DNA of 64,000 bases from Ligula intestinalis (Eukaryota > Platyhelminthes > Cestoda > Diphyllobothriidea > Diphyllobothriidae), in the NCBI GenBank assembly GCA_036362985.1, contig JAYGXS010000001.1, positions 54,622,955-54,686,954 of the forward strand, read 5' to 3'. Under the pieces are notes generated by a model. The model was given only the letters and a program-made list of their open reading frames with translations. It had not been told where the DNA came from and did no database searches. A program made the position numbers and the translations under genes. Shown here piece by piece: positions 55,927 through 64,000 of this stretch. Within the stretch, counting starts at the first letter, position 1; each line of letters opens with the position of its first letter.

Positions 55927-57110
55927 AGTTCAGAAGAAGAAGCGATCACTGGAACAAGAGTTTGATTGTTCTGACGTTTCGGATTCCCTCGGGAATCCTT
56001 AATCATAGGTAATAGTAGAACAGTCGGAGACATGCGCAGATAAGGGGTGATACATGCACAGATTACACGGTATTTATAGTTCGTAGCGGTCACCCGCATG
56101 TGTATTATAATTGTTAGTTCCTTTAGCAAATCCTGAACTACAACAAAAACCACCCAATGGGCCACAAATGCAGCTGCGTAAGAGCGCTATTCCGGCATTG
56201 CAGCGAAGTGGGCGACAAAGTTGCAGAATTACAACATCTTCGACGGGTACTGAGAGCGAATGGATACCCACGCAACGTTGTCAATCAATGCATACGCAAA
56301 CGTGGGATGAAGCCACATCCAACTGGCCCAACAGTTTGGCGAGCTCTTCTGTACGATAAAAATGCATCGGAAGCGATCAGCCGTCTTCTCACACCACTTA
56401 AAGTTGGAGTTGCGCACAGGCCAGAGGCAACCATCAGGCGCCTGGTCATGAGATCGAAAGACCCACTGCCACGGCAGGAAACGGCTGGCGTCGTTTACCG
56501 GATCTGGTGCTGTTGTGCACAAAGCAACTACGTCGGAGAACCAGGAGATTACTCCGGACGCGAATAGCCGAGCATGCAGTGGCTGGGAGGAAGAAAGACG
56601 CCAACTCCCAGGTTGCAGCTTACTCGACGGGACCCGGCCATATTTTCAAGTTTGATGAGGCCGAAATCCTCGCAAGCCGCGAGCTGCTCGAGTCATGGTT
56701 CTCATGCCCCGAGTCCATCCACAAGCGCAACGATTTGGCGTTCCCATACGGTGTACTGAGAACTTTATTGAGCGAGAGAATCAGTCACGTGGGAAGGACT
56801 GGGCGCAACAACAACTCTGACGACAGCGGGCATAATTGTCGCGCAATTATCAAACCCGCATCTGAAGCAGACTAGAACGCTGTGGCAGTTAATGTACCAT
56901 CACCGCACCAATTAAGACCTCACGCGGTGTCTAAATGAACTGACAATTATAGCACACATGTGGGAGAACGCTACGAACTGTAAATACTGTGTAATTTATG
57001 CATGTAATACCCTATCTGCGCATGTCTCAGACTATTTTACTATTAACTATGATTAAGGATTCCCGAGGGAATCCGAAACGTCAGGACAATTAACCCTTCT
57101 TCTTCTGCAT
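55927..57110 (+). mobile_element. Penelope-like element, 5'-truncated, bracketed by inverted arms (lineage II)
   Basis: The left arm (about 55930-56113) is the inverted match of the right arm (about 56926-57108): AGAAGAAG..GATCACTGGAACAAG..CTGACGTTTCGGATTCCCTC, GGGAATCCTTAATCATAG, GAGACATGCGCAGAT and TTCGTAGCG. Between them, from about 56123, one frame reads QILNYNKNHPMGHKCSC, ELQHLRRVLRANGYPRN, KVGVAHRPEATIRRLVMR and GVVYRIWCCCAQSNYVGE (GIY-YIG start). A one-base shift near 56545 moves the frame to RLLRTRIAEHAVAG, GHIFKFDEAEILAS, RELLESWFSCPES and ISHVGRTGRNNN, ending at 56875. RT motifs A-C are absent, so transposition in cis is impossible. The nuclease half is nearly intact. Penelope-like elements are known for terminal repeats that may be inverted. 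Confidence 0.87.
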
Positions 57111-58342
57111 GTCAACTATTTAGAAAACCAATATATCCTTTAAGCGCCGACAATGCACCACAATTGGTTTTTGCTGTTCTGACAGGAAAATGCCACCTTT
57201 TGGAATGTGCACGCTCGAACCTTGGAAAATACTGCTTTCTGTTGAGGTATAGTCTCGTTGGTTTAAGGCCCAACCCATGTATAACATGCGTTAAATGACG
57301 TTTTTCGAGCACGTCAGTGAATACACTATGTCCACTCTAGTCAGATTTGCTAATATTCTTTTAGAACCTAGATAGGATTTGAGTTTGATCCAGCACGAAT
57401 CCAGCAATTTTATTGCCCCTGTAAACAAGGAAATGCCCTTTAATTCGAACATTACGCGTTAATAATCCTTGTCTAGAAGCTTGCCACCCGAATGCCTAAC
57501 TTCGTCCAACTCAGGAAGGAGAGATAAACTGCAACGGATTCTTCCTAATTCGATCGTTATGACACTTTCACCTGCCTTGTATCTGAGACCCACTTCCTTT
57601 AATGAAGCATGGATACAGAAATATGGCTGTATCAAGTTTGCAAAGGTGCAAGCTCTGGGATCTAAATCCGATAACTAACTGTTGTTCACCGGAACAGTTT
57701 ACTTTGTTACTGCTGTTTCGGAAAGCTCGCCATGCTCTCAATTGTCGATGGTCACTATCGATCAGCGATTTGAATTTCTAGCTATACATTTCGGTTTTGG
57801 GCTTATCAGTTTTTTCTCTTGATCGCTGCCTTAGCCCTCCCATTGAGGTAAACGTACTTTGATGACCCCTGGTGTTGTGCTTCGTCAATAGTTCAGCTTC
57901 CACGTCTGGTGGGTTCGTTGCGGAGCCATCTTCGCGATCATTTTTTAAGTCTCATCTGACCTTGTCCTGGTCTGTTCACGCAATGACACAGGCCTTTATA
58001 TGCCGCCGAAAAGTCTAGATGCCTGCGGAAAGAGTTGGCATTCAAAAATTATGCGGGCTTCAGTAGTCCCGCTTTTGATGTGCCCGATTTCAACTGACCG
58101 TTCCTTGACTATCAAATGTATGTCTAGACTCTAATGTGCAATGCAAGCTGCAAGTTTGGGTCTAGTATCCAAACCGTCAGTTTGTGCCCAATTCGGCGGG
58201 TCTGCAATTTTCGCCCTGTTCTTGCAACATAGTTGCAGTTCATTTGGTCGCAAAGTAGAAAGCAGCGGAATTTTCAGTATGGGACAATCTCTTCACTGGT
58301 TGCATTAACCAGCGCCATATTGTTGTTGGGGCTCGATGGGCT
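57111..58342. other. spacer, nothing recognised
   Basis: 57680-58342 is more GC-balanced than most of the window and may be part of an uncharacterised element continuing into the open frame at 58343. No domain or splice-supported exon was recognised. Confidence 0.4.
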
Positions 58343-58744
58343 ATGCACCTGAGGAATAATTTGGCTTACCAGCACCTTCAACCGTGGTTACGAGGCACAA
58401 CAGCAGTCGTCATCAAGCTACGCAAACATAAAAACGGGGCGCGATTCAAAAAACGAGGAAAGCAAAGTGATCAGCGCAAGCCCGACAAGTTCAGGCAGAC
58501 ATTAATCAAGATGATTGATAGTGGCAGTCGATTTTTGGATAATAGAGAGATGGAAAAGCTCTCCGAAACGTCAGTAAGAAACAAAAACTGTTCCACTGAA
58601 CAACCTGCAGTTCTTACACGGCTGTATGCCCAGCAAGCTGACCTTCTGGCTGCCTGTGGCAGCCATTCTGGTCGGGTCGACTTTGTCTTACCGGTGAACG
58701 ATTGCAAGTGGTCAAGCCAGTTGATTAATTCGGTCTTTGCCTAA
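58343..58744 (+). CDS. hypothetical open frame, 133 codons
   Basis: ATG to TAA. The first half is basic (KLRKHKNGARFKKRGKQSDQ) and the second half reads TRLYAQQADLLAACGSHSGR and VDFVLPVNDCKWSSQLINSVF. I do not recognise a domain. There is no clear acceptor, donor or promoter context, and it sits between mobile-element remnants, so it may be a fragment of an unknown retroelement. The frame is among the longest non-repeat ORFs on the plus strand here, which is the only support for it. Confidence 0.25.
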   Translation: MHLRNNLAYQHLQPWLRGTTAVVIKLRKHKNGARFKKRGKQSDQRKPDKFRQTLIKMIDSGSRFLDNREMEKLSETSVRNKNCSTEQPAVLTRLYAQQADLLAACGSHSGRVDFVLPVNDCKWSSQLINSVFA

Positions 58745-59768
58745 GCAAGTCTTTCGCCAAACTACCATACTTTTACCGGCATATTTGGACTGGTCGACGA
58801 AATGTGTTTACGGATTAAACATTTGTTATTTCCATGAGATGACGATAGTACTCAGCCAACAAATCCATGACTATTAATAGGACGCAGTTACCTTGTGACC
58901 ATATGTGTATTGGTTGAGAAGAAGCAGGTTCGATCACCGGAATCGGAGTTTAATTTGTCTGACCTTTCGAACTCTTGCGGGAGTCCATCGTCAGAGATAA
59001 AACCGTCAACGAAAGCAAGCAACATTTATAGAGGGAAGGTACCAAAGGCTCAGAAAAATAAAAATCTGATTTCGGTGATCGAACCTCCTTCTTCTTACTC
59101 TATGCACATACCCGGGATGCGAACCCTTGCCTCAATTCATATGCGTATTATTATTAGCAGCCCTCACAATCGCCGATGGGGTCGAGATTGACGCGATGAA
59201 GGCTTGTCAGTCCACGCTTGAGTAGTATAATGGCAACGAGTTGATAATTTGTGTTGGATTTTGGCCTGAACATTACAAGGAAATATTGTTTGCTTTCACT
59301 TTAATCGGTAATGGCCCACACCTTCCCCAGGGGGTGATTCTCTTGCCCAAGTAAAGTCCGAACACAGAGTACGAGAGTGGACAGTCTTAGAACCGAAAGC
59401 CCCTTTATTTATAGTTCTTAGATCCGCAGTCCGCATTTTAACAAATTTTCCGCTCACACCTCTGAAACTTAGCCGATTTGAGGGTTAGTGGGCACATAGG
59501 AGCTCTCAGAAGTCTCGTTATAGCAAGGGATCAGGTAGAAAGTACATCATAAACGTTCAGAACTACCTCATGGAAGCTTCGGAAATGAGAAGTACATTTG
59601 CTATTAGATTGCTCCACTAAACATATTAAGTGTTCCTCTATACGCTCAGTAAAATCAGCATAGAAAAGTGCATCAAAGCTGAAAATCTGTCATTTTGGGC
59701 CAATTTTGTGTCTCTTATCGAATTTTTGCCGGAAGATAATTTCATTTGATTCAACCCTATTAAAAATG
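58745..59768. other. spacer with a solo Penelope-type arm at its start
   Basis: Apart from the arm at 58915-59015, nothing was recognised. Confidence 0.4.
58915..59015 (+). repeat. solo Penelope-type terminal arm
   Basis: AGAAGAAGCAGGTTCGATCACCGGAA..GAGTTTAATTTGTCTGACC..TTTCGAACTC follows the arm order at 55927 (AGAAGAAGCGATCACTGGAA..GAGTTTGATTGTTCTGACGTTTCGGATTC). No inverted partner nearby. Confidence 0.6.
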
Positions 59769-60181
59769 CATGTTGGCAAACATATATTTTCGGCAATTCA
59801 TCAGCGGGTCAGTACAATGCAATGATAGAAATGGTCAGTCATAGTTCGTTTAGTTCTTAAATGGTTCACGGGTTAGGGTGAGGGGGGAGAGGGTGCGGGT
59901 TTAATTAGTCATCTTGGTGTTCCCTCGTCTCACGCATGTGGGTTCTGGCCTGTTGGTGGCGTTGGGTCCGGCAAGCAGGGCCACCAAGCAGCTGGCCACC
60001 AACAGGCCAGAACCCACATGCGTGAGACAGGGGAACATCAAGATGACTAATTAAACCCTCACTCCTCCTCCCCTTTACCCGCAAACCATTTAAGAACTAA
60101 ACTAACTATGACTGACCATTTCTATCCTTGCATTGTACTGGCCCGCTGATGAATTGCCGAAAACATATGTTTGCCAACATG
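59769..60181. repeat. 413-bp near-perfect palindrome (foldback element)
   Basis: The left arm 59769-59960 is matched by the reverse complement of 59995-60181 over about 190 bp with few differences, around a 34-bp spacer. Landmarks are CATGTTGGCAAACATAT, CGGCAATTCATCAGCGGG, CAGTACAATGCAA, GGTCAGTCATAGTT and CCCACATGCGTGAGAC on the right arm. The inner arm carries a purine/pyrimidine-rich stretch. Its outer end GCTGATGAATTGCCGAAAAC resembles the 3' ends near 3555 and 21053, suggesting a Penelope-like terminal-repeat origin, but with a sequence different from the 55927 arms. Confidence 0.9.
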
Positions 60182-60381
60182 AATTCTCAATTGTAAAATG
60201 GGAATATTTGCGGAATTACGTCAACCCTCTTACTTTAAAAAAGGGAGAAATAGCAGTTAAATGAGCAGGTCATAACTTTCTCTGCATTCCCCCATTCCCT
60301 ATAATTATGCATTTCGGGTCATTTTTCTTGTTATGCCTGAGTTGAACTCTTCCTTCCCAATATTGTTAATCTAACACCTTG

Positions 60382-60406
60382 TATATATATATATATATAT
60401 ATATAT
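60382..60406. repeat. TA microsatellite
   Basis: An uninterrupted run of alternating T and A, 25 bases. Confidence 0.9.
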
Positions 60407-60652
60407 CGCTGTGAATGATGATGCGCTTCTTATATTATATGTTCCAAATGCAGGCACAAGCAACTATAGGGGATATTTTCTTAGATGCCGGAGGAGGTCC
60501 GTTAGCTAAATACTTATGTTTTTAGAGGACAGCTGCCTTGAAAGAATCACAGCCTGGTTCCGATAGAAACATCAGAAATGTTCATTTTTATTTAATTTTC
60601 TTAGAAATTAAATTTTGTCCTCGGTATATAACAATATATTTAACGTGTACAG

Positions 60653-60828
60653 GCATAGACTTAAATTTTCTGTATATATTTGGACCGAACTCCGTCAACC
60701 ACTGTGGGATAACCGAGGACAACGGTCAAATATTAATTGTAGATATAGATGTTGAAACTTACCATACTAACAACCCATTCAGAATGGGTGGACTGAAAGT
60801 TAAGAAGCATACCGTTTTTAGTAGACCG
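60653..60828 (+). CDS. possible exon, unidentified
   Basis: The open block follows an acceptor-like GTGTACAG and ends at a GTAAGA donor (60829). It starts GIDLNFLYIFGPNSVNHC, continues GITEDNGQILIVDIDVETYH and ends GGLKVKKHTVFSRP. The pattern ITEDNGQILIVDIDVETY is faintly like the sheet-turn of a cadherin or laminin-type repeat, but it is on the strand opposite to the cadherin gene and I cannot assign it. The frame is open further upstream, so the acceptor choice is uncertain. Confidence 0.3.
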
Positions 60829-63732
60829 GTAAGATAAACAGGAAAAATCACCGCTTTTAAGTAAAAATACAAATGCAACCCATATTGTAAATATATGGTG
60901 ATTTTGGAATTTTTCTTCTGTTCGGAGACGCTTGTTTCAGGTTTCAGTTCATTAGAACCTGTTTAATTTTCTGTTTTCTGCTTTTACTGCTCCTCGTCCT
61001 ACAAGTTATGTCTTCCAATCAAAATGTTTTTTTTGCAGTCTTTTTTTCCAACTGTTTACCCAGCGTGCATTTATAAGCTTTCAAGTCCCTTACCAGTTGC
61101 TGTAATACGCCTGCTGAATATTGTTCTAACTATCTAATGCACTAAAATGTCTAAAATCTAAGACACTTTGAAGTTGCCTATGGTGCCGAGATCGACTAAA
61201 CAAATAGTTCTGGCGCTTTCTCCTGCACAATGATTTCTCCCCTAGTCGGCAGCTACATTATCAGTTGTGACAACATAGGCAGCCCGTTCTCCCTCTTATC
61301 ACTGCCTACTCGACCTTATTTACATAGGGGTTGTAGAAAAATAGACGGAAGTTGAAAGCTATTTGAAGCTGAAGTGGTCGGGAGCGGGTGATGACACCTA
61401 TAAATTGACAAGTAGGCGGAGGGGTGGAGGAATAAAAGAAAAAAACAGGACATTGCATATTTGATTGTGTTTTCTTCGGAGGCCCAATTCCAAGACTGCC
61501 GAATTTCTCCATAAGGCTGACTGATGCAAATCAATGCTTCGGTCTGCCTCAACATTTGCAGTGTTCTTTTGGAGTTTAAACTGGAGTAGCAAAAAACGGA
61601 AGTCTCCTTAGAGTCAAGGAGCGTTGTGTGTTGTATGAATTAATTATAAATGAGTATGGAACAGCAAAAGGAATGACTACCACGGTGCTCTGCAGTAACA
61701 GAAATAGTACTAGATAGGGAGCAGAGCCGTTTCGCGGTGACTATTTCCCCGAGAGTTGGGAACTTCACGGTTGCGCGTAATGTTGACACGGTTGCTAGTG
61801 TTCACTAAAATATTCATATCAACTCACTTTAGGTGGTTTGATTAATTTATAACTACCAGAATGAAAATAAAATCGAACCAGGTTTGAACGAAATTTGAAG
61901 AAACTTGACCAATGCTTGCACAAATTGACGGTTATGAGGTCTCGTTGATCATATACCTTGGCAATTACTAAACTTGTGACCGACGGACCTGTCCTACAAG
62001 TACTTTGTCTATTATTTTATTCAAGGCAAGTGTGAAACGTAACTAAGACCCTAATTAAGCGGTAATTCTTCATAAAGTTAAAGGATTAAATGATTTGCTG
62101 GGTCTAACTATAAATGACGAAATTTTTGTTCAGAGAAAAAATGTTTGACTAATTATGTAAATTTGCCTACTGAAAATGCCTGTGGACAAGGACTGTCGCT
62201 GCAAATTCGTAAAATGGGAGCAATGCAGAATTGAACCTTTCCAATAATTGTTATTGCTGGAATTCTACGAAAATATAAAAGGGAATTTCCACAAATCTTG
62301 TTATATTTTAAATGGCATAGGTAAGATAACTGTCCGAGATATCACTTATATTGAGTATTGAAGACATTACTAGTAAGATAACTCAAATATAAGATTCTGA
62401 TAAACCAATAAAGCAATTTTCCAACGCATAGCATCTAGCAATTTAACTAAAGCTTGCTTAAATTTAAGCCATATTATTATTTGTTAGTTTTTGTTGATAA
62501 TTTCTAGTGAGAGATTACTAGTCGTTCACTATTAGTATCGGATGGTTTTAACTGATAGTACTTTAGCTAAAACAGGCTTATTAAATAACCCTCATAGTCA
62601 CATGAATAAGATTTTATTGTTTCGTCACTCTTCCTCGTTGTTTCCCTAGTAAGTATAATCTTGTTATTTGACGTCATAACCTTAGGATATCTACATAGAC
62701 GGCTATGCAGGAAGTTAGGATAATGTCGTATAATGTAGGAAAGAAGCACATAAATTTCGCCTAGATACAGTCTTTTGTGTAAACTGCTCAATCACTCCAG
62801 TAAGATAAAGTTTAAAAAATACCCTTTATCGCAAATACTTGGAATGATGCATAATTTTTATATTTATGGAAAACAAAACATATCCACTTCTTATTCGCAT
62901 CAAATCACATTTAAAATAGAGTACGGTTAACAACGATCTCTTACTTTAACTTCTAAACTTCCGCTTTTTATTTAAATATACAGTCAATTAAAGCAAGTGA
63001 ATCCGCTGTAAATGGGATAAGCAATGATATAAAAAAAACTAATTTCATGTACCTTTCGCATTAATATGCTGAACTTCAAAATCATTCTTGAATCATACCG
63101 CGTTGCTTTATCTCACATACCACAGTAGGTGTTCTCGATACATTGCACGCTCACACTGGACATGATCGCATGTTATTATCAAAAGGCAAAATTTATGGAC
63201 CGCGTTACGCATTAATAGGTTATGTACCGATTCCCAATCAAATAAATTGTGCGCCAAATATATGCCGCAAAAGTTGCCGCTGTGTTATAAAATCTGTAAT
63301 TAAAGTTTGTAATTGCAGACCGTTTTAAATTATTATAGGCTTATCAGTTAAAAGTTGCGCCATCTCTTAAAAGATAGTTAAGTACGCTGCGCTTTTGGTA
63401 AATATTTCTATCTTGTAAACAGATAACAATTTTTCTGTACTGCTTTTGGGAAACAAGGAACAATACTAAAAAGAGTTTTGCGCGAGCAAATTATGCGAAG
63501 CTAAAATGGAAATTTTTATCCATCAGTAATAACCATAAACCAGAAAAAATATGGTTAGGCGCTTGAAATAATCTTTGCGTCATTAGAATCATAATAAACA
63601 GAGATCGTTTGCGCGTGATCTCAGCTAGATAACCTTTCTAAACTATCGGTCGTAAGTTATTCCCGTCGGTTTATTTAAATGATAGGAATGCTGGAGAAAT
63701 CCAGATGACAACGAGATTGACAAAAGAAGCAG

Positions 63733-63930
63733 AATAAGAAGCGACCATTGGAACACGATTTTTATTTTCCTGATATTTTGGGTTCCGTCGGTAGTCCTTT
63801 ATCATAGATAATCGTAGAAAAGTCTGAGACATGCGTATACTGAGACTTTTCGACGATTACCTATGATTAAGGATACCCGACGGAATGCGAAACGTCAGGA
63901 CAATATAATTCTTGACCAAGTGGTTGCTTC
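63733..63930. repeat. coreless foldback with Penelope-type arms
   Basis: The left arm (about 63733-63835: GAAGCGACCATTGGAACACG, GGTTCCGTCGG, TATCATAGATAATCGTAGAA) is matched by the reverse complement of about 63838-63930 (CCTGACGTTTCGCATTCCGT, AATCATAGGTAATCGTCGAA). There is almost no spacer. The sequence is clearly the same family as the arms around the Penelope-like copy at 55927-57110. Confidence 0.75.
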
Positions 63931-64000
63931 TTCTTTTGAACTGCTTCCTTGAACGCGCATATTAAAATCTATTGGCGACAACATTGAAGTTATGCGTAAG

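Larger units (their letters stand above)
60182..63732. other. AT-rich right flank, mostly empty
   Basis: Apart from the possible exon at 60653-60828 and a TA microsatellite, nothing was recognised. It lies upstream of the visible cadherin exons, where further 5' exons were expected but not found. Confidence 0.45.

Noticed and set aside
1..64000. CRISPR arrays, bacterial operons, phage or toxin genes
   Set aside because: The sequence is eukaryotic with spliced genes and retroelements. No spaced identical short repeats or prokaryotic gene order was found.

Overview
The window is eukaryotic, intron-rich DNA with few genes and many repeats. It is most likely from a flatworm, and probably a diphyllobothriidean tapeworm (Spirometra / Dibothriocephalus / Schistocephalus type). 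The basis is the repeat content: Penelope-like elements whose reverse transcriptase is followed by a GIY-YIG domain, and a jockey-like LINE whose polyprotein ends in C2H2 zinc fingers of the form CPHC..TF..RI.L.GH.RIH. The organism call rests on remembered family resemblance, not on a search.

The main gene is a protocadherin-like adhesion receptor on the minus strand. Four exons are visible: 54575-54051 and 51228-50434 (extracellular cadherin repeats), 37186-36865 (end of the ectodomain plus the membrane helix) and 31950-31075 (cytoplasmic tail ending in a PDZ-ligand-like SSFV). The introns are about 2.8, 13.2 and 4.9 kb. The last junction does not keep frame, so one short exon is probably missing. 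The 5' exons are not seen and probably lie beyond the right edge. On the plus strand, 5190-5292 is one exon of an engrailed-class homeobox gene. Four further stretches (6066-6297 minus; 12054-12458, 58343-58744 and 60653-60828 plus) look exon-like or open but are not recognised.

Most of the rest is mobile DNA in different stages of decay. Penelope-like copies lie at 2300-3220, 6958-7214, 13255-15300, 17300-18200 (minus) and 55927-57110. The last is bracketed by inverted arms of about 180 bp. Closely related arms also occur without a coding core as foldbacks at 9187-9665, 27000-27178 and 63733-63930, and as solo arms at 18940-19145 and 58915-59015. A large near-perfect palindrome of another sequence sits at 59769-60181. 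A decayed EN-RT-zinc-finger LINE lies at 23780-26490. The much better preserved 3' end of a relative (43335-44093) sits antisense inside the cadherin intron. Three copies of a tRNA-derived SINE (about 490-626, 19488-19626, 37400-37535), three copies of a 0.2-0.6 kb repeat 'A', two copies of a 0.24 kb repeat 'B', a 229-bp tandem duplication and an AT-rich block with a faint 661-bp period make up much of the remainder.

There are no bacterial features, CRISPR arrays or operons. Assignments rest on reading translations by eye. Splice junctions are predictions from consensus and phase.
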